The translations under genes were made by a program, and so were the position numbers. From contig NZ_CP044227.1 in assembly GCF_008727735.1 (NCBI RefSeq), forward strand, positions 1,612,001 to 1,676,000: a stretch of DNA of 64,000 nt, written 5' to 3'. Within the stretch, counting starts at the first letter, position 1; the number at the start of each line of letters is the position of its first letter. The DNA comes from Flintibacter sp. KGMB00164. GTDB lineage: Bacteria > Bacillota > Clostridia > Oscillospirales > Oscillospiraceae. Of the stretch, positions 48,839 through 57,324 are shown in pieces. The notes below the pieces were generated by a model, which had not been told where the DNA came from, ran no database searches, and worked only from the letters and a program-made list of their open reading frames with translations.

Positions 48839-50011
48839 TTACAGTCTGGCGACTCCAGTCTTCCGGGCGGCTTCGGCCACGGCCTTGGCTACCGCAGGCA
48901 CAACCCGCTTGTCAAAGGCGGCGGGGATGATGTTGTTCTCATTGAGCTCATCATCGGGAATGATGGAGGCCAGAGCCATGGCGGCGGCCATCTTCATCTC
49001 CTCGTTGATATCGCTGGCCCGCACATCCAGAGCACCGCGGAAAATACCCGGGAAGGCCAGGACGTTGTTGATCTGGTTGGGGTAGTCGCTGCGGCCGGTG
49101 GAAACCACCTTGGCTCCGCCCGCCTTGGCGTCCTCGGGGAAGATCTCCGGGGTAGGGTTGGCGCAGGCAAAGACAATGGCGTCCTTGTTCATGGTCTTGA
49201 CCATCTCGGTGGTCACCAGGTTGGGGGCGGACACACCGATGAACACATCCGCACCCACCAGCATATCGGCCAGAGTGCCCTTGCGCTTTTCAAGATTGGT
49301 GCGCTTGGCGATCTCCTGCTGGGCCCAGTTCATATCGGGGTTGCCCTCATACAGGGCACCAAACTTGTCGCACAGGGTGATATCCTTAAATCCAGCCTCC
49401 AGCAGCAGCTTGGTGATGGAGATGGCGGCGGAACCAGCTCCAGAGAAGACCACCCGGACCTCCTCCTTCTTCTTCCCTACCACCTTCAGAGCATTGGTCA
49501 AGCCAGCCAGAGCAATAATGGCGGTGCCGTGCTGGTCATCGTGGAAAACGGGGATGTCACACATCTCCTTCAGGCGGCGCTCAATTTCAAAGCACCGGGG
49601 CGCGGCGATATCCTCCAGGTTGATGCCGCCAAAAGAGCCAGAAATGTTGTACACGGTCTGGACAAACTCATCCACGTCCTTGGTCTTGACACAAAGAGGG
49701 AACGCATCCACATCGGCAAAGCGCTTGAAGAGCACGCACTTGCCCTCCATGACGGGCATGCCGGCCTCGGGGCCGATGTCGCCCAGGCCCAACACGGCGG
49801 TGCCATCGGTGATGACGGCCACCAGGTTATGGCGACGGGTTAGCTCATAGCTCTTCTCGGGATGCTTCTGGATCTCCAGGCAGGGCTGAGCCACGCCGGG
49901 GGTGTAGGCCAGAGAAAGTTCCTCCTTGTTGCCCGCAGGCACAGTGGCCACCACTTCAATTTTACCCTTCCACTCCCCGTGCAGACGCAGGGACTCCTTC
50001 GCGTAATCCAT
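48839..50011 (-). CDS. NAD(P)-dependent malic enzyme
   Basis: The 390-residue enzyme is the short bacterial type: SLAYTPGVA with the catalytic Tyr, NLVAVITDGTAVLGLGDIGP, the metal-binding FHDDQHGTA, and a Rossmann loop VVFSGAGSAAISI. It converts malate to pyruvate and CO2. The end of the gene coincides with the extragenic repeat. It faces away from spoIVA, with a terminator between. Confidence 0.93.
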   Translation of the reverse strand: MDYAKESLRLHGEWKGKIEVVATVPAGNKEELSLAYTPGVAQPCLEIQKHPEKSYELTRRHNLVAVITDGTAVLGLGDIGPEAGMPVMEGKCVLFKRFADVDAFPLCVKTKDVDEFVQTVYNISGSFGGINLEDIAAPRCFEIERRLKEMCDIPVFHDDQHGTAIIALAGLTNALKVVGKKKEEVRVVFSGAGSAAISITKLLLEAGFKDITLCDKFGALYEGNPDMNWAQQEIAKRTNLEKRKGTLADMLVGADVFIGVSAPNLVTTEMVKTMNKDAIVFACANPTPEIFPEDAKAGGAKVVSTGRSDYPNQINNVLAFPGIFRGALDVRASDINEEMKMAAAMALASIIPDDELNENNIIPAAFDKRVVPAVAKAVAEAARKTGVARL

Positions 50012-50124
50012 AACAGTTCCTCTCTTTCTATGTAAGTCAACAAAATATTTGTTTTGTTTCCTCGCCCTTCATTTGGGACATAGTATGTTTTATTATACCA
50101 CCCCTTGCCCCCGCTCCGCAACCG

Positions 50125-50156
50125 AAAAGCGCCTCCCAGAACCGGGAGGCGCTTTT
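50125..50156 (-). terminator. Terminator after spoIVA
   Basis: AAAAGCGCCTCCC and GGGAGGCGCTTTT form a 13-base-pair stem, with loop AGAACC, just past the spoIVA stop. Confidence 0.85.
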
Positions 50157-50158
50157 CC

Positions 50159-51643
50159 TTATAAAATAATGCAGATGAGTCCGCCGGAGCCCTCGTTGAT
50201 GATGCGCTGGAGGGTTTCCCGCAGCTTCTCCCGGGCGTCCTCGGGCATACGCTTGACCTTAGCGTTCAGGTCCTCCCCTACCAGTTCATGGAAGGACTTG
50301 CCAAAGATATTGGACTGCCAGATCTTGGCCGTGTCCCCCTCAAATTCCTGGAGCAGATAGTGGATCATCTCCTCGCTTTGCTTCTCACTGCCTACAATGG
50401 GTGAGACCTCCGTCTCAATATCCGCCCGGATCATGTGTATAGAGGGGGCGCTTGCTTTCAGCCGCACGCCATACCGTCCCCCCTGGCGCACGATCTCCGG
50501 CTCCTCCAGTACCAGGGAGTCGATGGAGGGCACGACAATTCCGTACCCCGTCTCCTCCACTTCCTTGAGGGCGTCGGCTACCTTGTCATAAGATGCCTTC
50601 ACCTGGGCCAGCTGGGTAAGCAGCGCCATCAGATCTCCGTCGTTGCCGATTTGGAAGCCCGACTGCTGGGAGATGGTGTCGTAGAATAGAGACCTGGGCA
50701 GCTCCAGGCTGGCACAGGCCAAACCGGTACCCAAATCGATGGAGGTCACCCGCGCCTGGCTGACCTGTTCGCACTCCCGCATAGAGGCTACCGCCTGCTC
50801 CACGTCCCGGATGCGTCCCAACTGACCCGCTCCCTGGCGGATAGCCTCGTAGAGAGCGGCCTTGATGGGGTGCTCCTGAGGCAGAGCATCCACCCAGGGA
50901 GGCAGGAACAGGTCCATCTCTTTGAGTGGGAACTCATAGAGCACCTGCTTGAGCAGGGCGCTCACGTCCTCCTCCTCCATCTCCAGGCAGTTGGCGGCCA
51001 CACAGGTGACCTGGTGGCGCTGGGCGATCTCATCCCGGATGGCCTGGGTCCGCTGGGAATTGGGGTGGGCAGAGTTGAGGAGCACCAGGAAAGGCTTGCC
51101 CAGCTCCTTCAGTTCTCGGATCACCCGCTCCTCCGCCTCCAGATAGTCCTCCCGGGGAATCTCGGTGATAGTACCGTCGGTGGTGACCACGATACCGATG
51201 GTGGAGTGCTCGGCGATGACCTTCCGGGTACCCACCTCGGCGGCCTCGGACATGGGGATCTCATGGTCAAACCATGGAGTGGTGACCATGCGCTCGGTCT
51301 CCCCCTCCAGCTGTCCCACTGCTCCGGGCACCATGTAGCCCACACAGTCAATGAGCCGCACCTGGAACGCCGCCGATGCATCCATGGATACGGTCACCGC
51401 CTCCTCAGGAACAAACTTGGGCTCTGCCGTCATGATGGTCCGCCCGGAGCCGCTCTGCGGCAGCTCATCCCGGGCCCGCTCCCGGCGATAGACGTTGTCG
51501 ATGTTGGGGATGACCAGACTCTCCATCACCCGTTTGATGAAGGTGGACTTCCCGGTGCGCACCGGCCCCACCACACCGATGTAGATATCGCCGTCGGTCC
51601 GACGGGCGATATCCTCATAGATTTTGCGCTCTTCCACTGCCAT
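50159..51643 (-). CDS. spoIVA: Stage IV sporulation protein A (coat morphogenetic ATPase)
   Basis: SpoIVA forms the base of the spore coat around the forespore, polymerising with ATP. The 494-residue protein has a Walker A at 26-34 (GPVRTGKST), PEEAVTVSMD, a DCVGYMVPGA Walker B-like stretch, and the C-terminal region ending GLICIIL. Its partner SpoVM, which recruits it to the forespore surface, is encoded about 1.8 kb upstream. A sigma-E-type promoter precedes it. Confidence 0.96.
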   Translation of the reverse strand: MAVEERKIYEDIARRTDGDIYIGVVGPVRTGKSTFIKRVMESLVIPNIDNVYRRERARDELPQSGSGRTIMTAEPKFVPEEAVTVSMDASAAFQVRLIDCVGYMVPGAVGQLEGETERMVTTPWFDHEIPMSEAAEVGTRKVIAEHSTIGIVVTTDGTITEIPREDYLEAEERVIRELKELGKPFLVLLNSAHPNSQRTQAIRDEIAQRHQVTCVAANCLEMEEEDVSALLKQVLYEFPLKEMDLFLPPWVDALPQEHPIKAALYEAIRQGAGQLGRIRDVEQAVASMRECEQVSQARVTSIDLGTGLACASLELPRSLFYDTISQQSGFQIGNDGDLMALLTQLAQVKASYDKVADALKEVEETGYGIVVPSIDSLVLEEPEIVRQGGRYGVRLKASAPSIHMIRADIETEVSPIVGSEKQSEEMIHYLLQEFEGDTAKIWQSNIFGKSFHELVGEDLNAKVKRMPEDAREKLRETLQRIINEGSGGLICIIL

Positions 51644-51677
51644 TCCTCCCTTTTGGCTTGCCTTGGTATTTCGTTAC

Positions 51678-51706
51678 ACTGTATGAGGATAAGCTGTAGA
51701 ATATGC
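51678..51706 (-). promoter_or_regulatory. Sigma-E-type promoter of spoIVA
   Basis: On the minus strand GCATATT, a 14-base spacer and CATACAGT match the mother-cell sigma-E consensus well; about 35 bases before the spoIVA start. Confidence 0.75.
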
Positions 51707-51724
51707 CCTGTTTCCGGGGACACA

Positions 51725-51753
51725 GAAAAACGCGCCCCGGAGATGGGGCGCGT
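51725..51753 (-). terminator. Terminator after the SPOCS gene
   Basis: ACGCGCCCC and GGGGCGCGT form a 9-base-pair stem, followed by TTTTTC on the minus strand. Confidence 0.85.
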
Positions 51754-51765
51754 GTGTGGTATGGA

Positions 51766-53292
51766 TTAAAAAGAAGATGGGATAAGCAGCATCTTCCCGG
51801 TGGGCAGGCTCCCCTCCTCCAGCTGATTGGCCTGAAGGATCTGATGCTGGGTGGTGGCGTAGGCCTTGGCGATGTCCCACAGAGTCTCCCCCGGCGCGGC
51901 CAGACGCAGCACCACCGAGGGCTGCTGTCCCTCCTGCTTTCCTCTTGGTTCCCCCAGGACAGCGGAGCTTACCGCCAAGGCCCGCTGGGGCTGGAGCAGC
52001 TGGAACTGGAACTCGGCGGTAAAACGCACCTCCAACCCACCTGCTGCCGGAGTGGCAAACACCTCTCCTGGACACAACAGATGGCAGCGGCACACCGCCC
52101 CAGCGGGCGCTTCCACCCGGCAGCTGAGAGGCAGAGTGCGCTGGAAGGCCTGCAGGTTCTCCTCCTCGTCCAGATAGAGCACCGTCACCAGGGCCGGTCC
52201 GGTGAGGACCACCTCATTGCCCTCCCGGCTCTGGGTGATCTCCCCCAGGTTGACCCAGCTGTCCACCACACTCCGGGGCAGCGACCCGGTCTCCAGCAGC
52301 TCCCGCACATTCTGGGCACGGCTGGACTGGTCCAGCAGCTTCCAAAGGGTGTGCTCCTCCCGGGCCACCTGGGTCTCCCAGGCGGTGCTGTATAGATCCT
52401 GCAAAAGCTGCATCGGCCGGTGGCACCACACCTGGGCCTGAGCCAGCACATCCAGGGTGACCTCTACGCTGCGGCCGTCCTCTCCGCTGGGCAGACAGGT
52501 AAACTGGGTCAGCTCCAGATCCATCTGGCACTCGCTCCCCTCACCCACGCCGGGGATCTCCATCACCTGGGAGAAGGGCATGGACTCCCGGTAGGGAGTC
52601 AGAGCGCCCCCCGCCTCCTGGACCAGCAGTTGGAGCTCCACCGTGCCTTTGAAGATCAGCTTACTGCCGATGAGCTTACACTCCCCGCACACCGGCTGGG
52701 CCTGGCAGGCCATTACCTCCATGCCCTCCCCCTGGCCACCGTTGAGGCGGATCTGGTCGGTGAAGGTAAAGGGCTTCTCCTGGACGGCGCTGAGCTGATA
52801 GGTCTCCGCCTGGGCGATCATCTGCTCCACCTTGTGCTCCTCCGGCTCCAGAACAGACTGACAGCACATGTGCTCCGTGGACTGGAAGGCGGTGATCTCC
52901 ACCGCCAGGTCCACCCGCAGCAGTACCTTTCGGGGATTGAGAGCCCGGGCCTCCGCACCCCGTACCCGGGCGCAGGCGGATACCATTCCCTGTTGGGTGA
53001 GCGTGGGGGCGTCCATCTGACTGGTAAAGGGCAGGGCGGCCTCCAGACGGCGCAGGCCGCCTCCCTCCTCCGGCTGGTAGAGTACCACCGCCCGCACACT
53101 GCCGCTGGCCTCGGCCAGTCCATCCCGTGCCTGCTTGCCGTTCAGGGTAGCCTGGGCACACACGGCCACGATACGCAGAATGTCCGGACAGGCGTCGGGC
53201 ACGATGGTCTCCAGAGTCTCCTCCTGGCACACCGTCCCGCTTGCCGCCACTTCGTAGCAGTGGGTCACTTCCCGGTCAAATTCCAATTCCAT
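51766..53292 (-). CDS. SPOCS (DUF3794) and LysM domain protein
   Basis: The 508-residue protein has repeated SPOCS/DUF3794 domains, each with a strand such as GTVELQLLVQE or ALVTVLYLDEEENL, and a C-terminal LysM (about 455-505: GETLWDIAKAYATTQHQILQANQ). This layout is found in clostridial spore-coat and exosporium proteins, where LysM binds cortex or septal peptidoglycan. It sits among spoIVA and spoVM, and an apparent sigma-E-type promoter precedes it. The ATG follows GGAGAGGAC. Confidence 0.85.
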   Translation of the reverse strand: MELEFDREVTHCYEVAASGTVCQEETLETIVPDACPDILRIVAVCAQATLNGKQARDGLAEASGSVRAVVLYQPEEGGGLRRLEAALPFTSQMDAPTLTQQGMVSACARVRGAEARALNPRKVLLRVDLAVEITAFQSTEHMCCQSVLEPEEHKVEQMIAQAETYQLSAVQEKPFTFTDQIRLNGGQGEGMEVMACQAQPVCGECKLIGSKLIFKGTVELQLLVQEAGGALTPYRESMPFSQVMEIPGVGEGSECQMDLELTQFTCLPSGEDGRSVEVTLDVLAQAQVWCHRPMQLLQDLYSTAWETQVAREEHTLWKLLDQSSRAQNVRELLETGSLPRSVVDSWVNLGEITQSREGNEVVLTGPALVTVLYLDEEENLQAFQRTLPLSCRVEAPAGAVCRCHLLCPGEVFATPAAGGLEVRFTAEFQFQLLQPQRALAVSSAVLGEPRGKQEGQQPSVVLRLAAPGETLWDIAKAYATTQHQILQANQLEEGSLPTGKMLLIPSSF

Positions 53293-53350
53293 ACTGTCCT
53301 CTCCCTTTTCCTTGAGTGTCCCGCCGCGGCGGGCTATCCGGCTTTGGGAC

Positions 53351-53380
53351 ACTATATGCGCCGGAGAGGCCGCTTATGTC
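53351..53380 (-). promoter_or_regulatory. Putative sigma-E-type promoter of the SPOCS gene
   Basis: On the minus strand GACATAA, a 15-base spacer and CATATAGT; the -10 is one base off the sigma-E pattern. Confidence 0.5.
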
Positions 53381-53394
53381 CAAAAACAGTTTCT

Positions 53395-53426
53395 CCCCCC
53401 TTCAAGCCCGCAGGCTTGAAAGGGGG
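53395..53426. terminator. Hairpin after spoVM
   Basis: CCCCCTTCAAGCC and GGCTTGAAAGGGGG form a near-perfect stem with loop CGCA. The flanking T run is weak, so it is a likely but unproven end of the spoVM transcript. Confidence 0.5.
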
Positions 53427-53433
53427 AGGTCCC

Positions 53434-53514
53434 TCACGGCTCCCGATGCAGGCCAAATAGCCGCCGCAGCAGTCCCCGCAGACATTTCGGAGAACGTACC
53501 ACCACAATGCCCAT
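53434..53514 (-). CDS. spoVM: Stage V sporulation protein M (26-residue peptide)
   Basis: This frame encodes MGIVVVRSPKCLRGLLRRL followed by FGLHREP, exactly 26 residues, the length of Bacillus SpoVM. Like that peptide it has a hydrophobic start, a Pro-Lys at 9-10, Gly-Leu-Leu and an amphipathic Arg-rich helix. SpoVM sits on the curved forespore membrane and recruits SpoIVA. GGAGGGAGG lies 9 bases before the ATG. Position fits too: in Bacillus spoVM follows the prpC-prkC-rsgA block. It is too short for the usual gene-finding cut-offs. Confidence 0.88.
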   Translation of the reverse strand: MGIVVVRSPKCLRGLLRRLFGLHREP

Positions 53515-53548
53515 CTACTTATGCCTCCCTCCTGACAGACTGTACTTT

Positions 53549-53576
53549 AGTATATGGCCCAGTTCTCCGCCTTGAC
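53549..53576 (-). promoter_or_regulatory. Putative sigma-E-type promoter of spoVM
   Basis: CATATACT on the minus strand matches a sigma-E -10 with one change; a weak TGTCAAG lies 14 bases upstream. About 35 bases before the peptide start. Confidence 0.45.
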
Positions 53577-53578
53577 AC

Positions 53579-53609
53579 AAAAAAAGCGGAACGCCCGAAG
53601 GCGTTCCGC
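53579..53609 (-). terminator. Terminator after rsgA
   Basis: GCGGAACGCC and GGCGTTCCGC form a 10-base-pair stem with loop CGAA, followed by TTTTTTT on the minus strand. Confidence 0.92.
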
Positions 53610-53617
53610 AAAAAAGT

Positions 53618-54499
53618 TTATTTCCGTTCCCAGTCAGGGATCTGCTTGGCCTGCTCGTAGAGGCGCACATAGCTCTCGTGGCGGCTTTTGGCGATCTCTC
53701 CCGCCTTCACCGCCGCCAGCACCGCGCACCCCTTCTCCTTCACATGGGCACAGTCCTGAAACTGGCACCGGTCCACATAGGGGGTAAACTCCCGGAACCG
53801 TCCGGCCAGCTCCTCCTTGCGGCACAGCTCCATCTTGTCCACGTCAAAGGACGAGAACCCCGGGGTGTCCGCGACGACTCCGCCGCAGCTCAGCCGCACC
53901 AGCTCCACGTGGCGGGTGGTGTGCCGTCCCCGGCCCAGCTTGTCGCTGACCTCTCCGGTCTTCAGAGCAATGCCCGGCTCCAGCGCATTGAGGATGCTGG
54001 ACTTGCCTACGCCGGAGTTTCCGGTAAAGGCAGATACCTTGCCAGAAATCAGTTCCTTGAGCTGGTCGATACCCTCTCCGGTCTCGGCGCTCACTTCCAG
54101 TGCCTGGTAGCCAGCCCTCCGGTAGAGGGCGGCCAGCTCCGCTCCGGAAGCCAGATCGCACTTGTTCACGCACACGATGCTCTCGCAGTGGTTTCCCTCG
54201 GCAATGGCGATGACCCGGTCGATGAGGAAGGGGTCGGTTACCGGAATGGACTGGGATGCGATAATGACCAGCTGGTCGATGTTGGCCACGGCGGGCCGGG
54301 CAAACTGGTTTTTCCGGGGCAGGATGGCATCCAGAGCTCCCTGGCCGTTATCCAGGGGGGTGAATTCCACCCGGTCCCCCACCAGAGGGGTAATTTTTTC
54401 GTGGCGCAGCTTGCCTCGTCCCCGGCAGGCGGTGATGGTACCGCTGCCGTCGTCCACATAGTAGAAGCCGCTCAGGGCCTTAAAAATGATCCCTTCCAT
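53618..54499 (-). CDS. rsgA: Ribosome small-subunit-dependent GTPase A
   Basis: RsgA helps mature the 30S subunit. The 293-residue protein shows the circularly permuted GTPase order: an OB fold (1-70), NKCD (G4), SAETGEG (G5), GNSGVGKSSILN (G1) and DTPGFSSFD (G3), and a C-terminal zinc site (CQFQDCAHVKEKGCAV). The ATG overlaps the prkC stop by one base (TGATG), so the two are coupled. Confidence 0.95.
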   Translation of the reverse strand: MEGIIFKALSGFYYVDDGSGTITACRGRGKLRHEKITPLVGDRVEFTPLDNGQGALDAILPRKNQFARPAVANIDQLVIIASQSIPVTDPFLIDRVIAIAEGNHCESIVCVNKCDLASGAELAALYRRAGYQALEVSAETGEGIDQLKELISGKVSAFTGNSGVGKSSILNALEPGIALKTGEVSDKLGRGRHTTRHVELVRLSCGGVVADTPGFSSFDVDKMELCRKEELAGRFREFTPYVDRCQFQDCAHVKEKGCAVLAAVKAGEIAKSRHESYVRLYEQAKQIPDWERK

Positions 54500-56526
54500 C
54501 AGCTGTCAAAGTCCACGGTCTGGTCGTATGCCTTGGCGCCATCGATATACACGGTGTACACCTGCTTGCCGGTCCCCTTCAGGTCCAGCTGGAAGCCGCC
54601 CTCCAGGTTGGTATCATAGGTCCCGCTGTGGACCTTGTTGCCCTGGGAATCGTAGACATCCACGTTGACCACAGCACCGGCGTCCGGCAGGGTGAAGCTG
54701 ACCGTCTTGGTGACCTCGGTGGGAATCGGCTGGGTGTTGGGGTCGGGACCGTCGCTAATGATGATGTTGATGGCCGTGCCCTGGTCCACCTTGGTGCCCT
54801 CGTTCACCGACTGGAAGCACACCTGGCCCTTGGGGTAATCGTTGCTGTACTCGTGCTCCACACTTCCAACATCCAGGCCCTTGCTGGTCAGCATCTTTCG
54901 GGCCATATCCTCCGTTTGTCCCAGCAGCCCGGGCATATCCACCTGCTGTGTCTCCTTGCCCAAGCTGACCACCAGAACAACAGTATCTCCGTCTGAGAGG
55001 ACAGAGTCCTTCTCAGGAATGGTAGAGATCACGTGATCCTTCTCGATCTCATCGCTATACTCCGTTCTGGAGCTGAAGTCGATGTTCAGGGTCATACCGT
55101 TCTCTTTGGCCAACGCCTTTAGCTGCGCACTGGCGGTGACGTAGTCTTTGTCCGCCAGATCGGGCATGAGCACTTCATCGCTCTGTCCGGTGCTGACCAC
55201 CACCTGAATGACCGTACCGGTATCCGCAGTAATCGCACTGTTGGCAGTAGGATCCTGAGAGAGGATGGTGCCCGTAGGCTTGTCGCTCTCCTTCTCCTGC
55301 ACGATCTCCAGGGTAAAGTCGCCCAGCAGATTGGTATCCACGGAAGCCTCACTGTACAGAAGGCCGGTCACCGTAGGTACCCGCTTGGTGTTCCCACCTT
55401 GGAAGCTGCCGGAAAAGACCGTGGAGAACATGATGAAGACCAGAGCGGCTACAAACACCAGAATGGCAGCCACTGCGCCGATCACCGGCCAGTTGGGGCC
55501 GCGGCGCTCCTCCTCTTCATCTTCCTCCTCTTCCTCAATGCGGCGGGCTCGCCGATCCTGACGCTCCGGTCTGGAGACAGGCGTCTCTCTGCGCCCACTG
55601 GAGGTACGGGGAGGAACGGTGTGGATCTGAGTGCGGTCCACGTCCTCCTCCTCTTCGGGGTGGAAGTCGTTGGGGCTGAAATCAAAGTTGATATTGGGGT
55701 TTTTCCGGAACTCCTCCAAATCGGCCAACATGGCGTCGGCGGAGGGGTAACGGTTGTCCGGGTTGGGGGCCATGGCCTTCATGGTGATGGCCTCCAGCGC
55801 CTCGGGAATGGTGGGATCGATCTCCCGGGGGGAGAGCGGAATGGAATTGATATGCTGGATGGCCACCGAGACAGGGGTATCCCCCTCAAAGGGCAGGCGG
55901 CCGGTAATCATCTCATAGAGGACCACACCGGCAGAGTACAAATCGGAGCGCTCGTCAATGTGGCTGCCCCTGGCCTGCTCAGGAGAAATGTAGTGTACCG
56001 ATCCCAGAGCCTCCTGGGTGAGGGTGCTGTGCCCTCCGGAGGTCACCCGGGCAATGCCGAAGTCGGCCACCTTCACGCTGCCGTCCCGGAGCACCATGAT
56101 GTTATGGGGTTTGATGTCCCGGTGGATGATGCCGCGGCTGTGGGCGTGCCCCAGCGCCTTGACGATCTGGGTGATGAAGTGCAGGGCCTCCCGCCAGTTG
56201 AGCTTGTTCCCCTTCTTCTGCATGTACTGCTTTAGGGTGATGCCGTCGATGAGCTCCATGACGATGTACTCGATATCGGAGGAGCGGCTGACGTCGTACA
56301 CGGCCACAATGTTGGGGTGAGACAGCATGGCAACAGCCTGAGACTCATCGTGGAAACGGCGGCGCAGCTCTGCGTCCTGGGCCAGATCGTCCCGCAGGAT
56401 CTTCAGGGCCACCAGACGGTTGAGCCGATGGCAGCGGGCCTTATAGACCCGGGCCATACCGCCCACGCCGATGAGCTCCAGGATTTCATATCGATTGTCG
56501 AGTAATTTACCGATGTACTGATCCAT
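54499..56526 (-). CDS. prkC: Serine/threonine kinase PrkC with PASTA domains
   Basis: PrkC senses peptidoglycan fragments and in spore formers can trigger germination. The 675-residue protein has a cytoplasmic kinase (1-265) with VALKIL (Lys42), HRDIKPHN (Asp137) and DFG, an acidic Glu-rich linker (about 330-345), one transmembrane helix (about 347-370) and three PASTA repeats. A final Pro/Thr-rich segment and a beta-domain (about 605-675) end the protein. Its phosphatase is encoded directly upstream. Confidence 0.94.
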   Translation of the reverse strand: MDQYIGKLLDNRYEILELIGVGGMARVYKARCHRLNRLVALKILRDDLAQDAELRRRFHDESQAVAMLSHPNIVAVYDVSRSSDIEYIVMELIDGITLKQYMQKKGNKLNWREALHFITQIVKALGHAHSRGIIHRDIKPHNIMVLRDGSVKVADFGIARVTSGGHSTLTQEALGSVHYISPEQARGSHIDERSDLYSAGVVLYEMITGRLPFEGDTPVSVAIQHINSIPLSPREIDPTIPEALEAITMKAMAPNPDNRYPSADAMLADLEEFRKNPNINFDFSPNDFHPEEEEDVDRTQIHTVPPRTSSGRRETPVSRPERQDRRARRIEEEEEDEEEERRGPNWPVIGAVAAILVFVAALVFIMFSTVFSGSFQGGNTKRVPTVTGLLYSEASVDTNLLGDFTLEIVQEKESDKPTGTILSQDPTANSAITADTGTVIQVVVSTGQSDEVLMPDLADKDYVTASAQLKALAKENGMTLNIDFSSRTEYSDEIEKDHVISTIPEKDSVLSDGDTVVLVVSLGKETQQVDMPGLLGQTEDMARKMLTSKGLDVGSVEHEYSNDYPKGQVCFQSVNEGTKVDQGTAINIIISDGPDPNTQPIPTEVTKTVSFTLPDAGAVVNVDVYDSQGNKVHSGTYDTNLEGGFQLDLKGTGKQVYTVYIDGAKAYDQTVDFDS

Positions 56527-56595
56527 GGTAAATATCCTCCTTTGTAGGCTTTCCCAGTCGGACTGGGGATTGACTGGTTTGGGCTTGACAGAATA

Positions 56596-57324
56596 TCAGC
56601 ACTGGATCAGCACCGCCGTCACGTTGTCCGGCGCCCCCCGGTGCAAAGCGATATCCAGCAGGCGGCGGCAGCAGGTGCATGCCTCGCCTCCGTGGATCAC
56701 TTCGTACAAAATCTCCTGCTCGGAGACCACATTGCTCAGCCCGTCGCTGCACAGCAGCAAAAAGTCCCCTTCGTTCAGCTTCTGCCGGAACAGATCGGCC
56801 CGCAGCTCAGGGTCCGCGCCCAGGGCGCGGGTAATGAGATTCTTATGGGGATGGGTTCTGGCCTGGTCGGGGGTCAGCTCGCCTCGCTCCACCAGATCCT
56901 CCACCAGAGAGTGGTCACGGGTCACCCGGACAATACCGCCCTCCTCGGAGAGATGGTAGGCGCGGCTGTCTCCCTCGTTGAGGATCAGGGCCTGCCCCTC
57001 CTCCACCAGAGCGGCCACCATAGTGGTGCCCATCCCGGCGCAGTCGGGTTCGGTAACCGCGCGGCGGAAGACTTGTTCATTGGCGGTGGCCGCAGGGCGC
57101 TCCATCCGGCTGCGGTCCGACAGGCCGCTGCGGCCCTCGTCCTGCAAAAATTCCCGCATGAAGATGTCCACCGCCATGGAACTGGCCACATTTCCTGCCT
57201 TGGCTCCGCCCATGCCGTCGCACACCAGGGCCACCACCCGCCCGTCGGGCAGGACTTGGTGGGCAAAGGCGTCCTGATTCTGTGTCCGGATCACACCGCG
57301 GTCGGTGATACCCCACACATTCAT
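56596..57324 (-). CDS. prpC: PP2C-type Ser/Thr phosphatase (PrpC/Stp)
   Basis: The 242-residue metal-dependent phosphatase has the PP2C motifs TDRGVIRTQNQDAF, VCDGMGG, LNEGDSRAYHL, LCSDGLSNV and GAPDNVTAVL. It reverses PrkC phosphorylation. It overlaps the end of rlmN (ATGA) and precedes prkC by 69 bases. Confidence 0.94.
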   Translation of the reverse strand: MNVWGITDRGVIRTQNQDAFAHQVLPDGRVVALVCDGMGGAKAGNVASSMAVDIFMREFLQDEGRSGLSDRSRMERPAATANEQVFRRAVTEPDCAGMGTTMVAALVEEGQALILNEGDSRAYHLSEEGGIVRVTRDHSLVEDLVERGELTPDQARTHPHKNLITRALGADPELRADLFRQKLNEGDFLLLCSDGLSNVVSEQEILYEVIHGGEACTCCRRLLDIALHRGAPDNVTAVLIQC

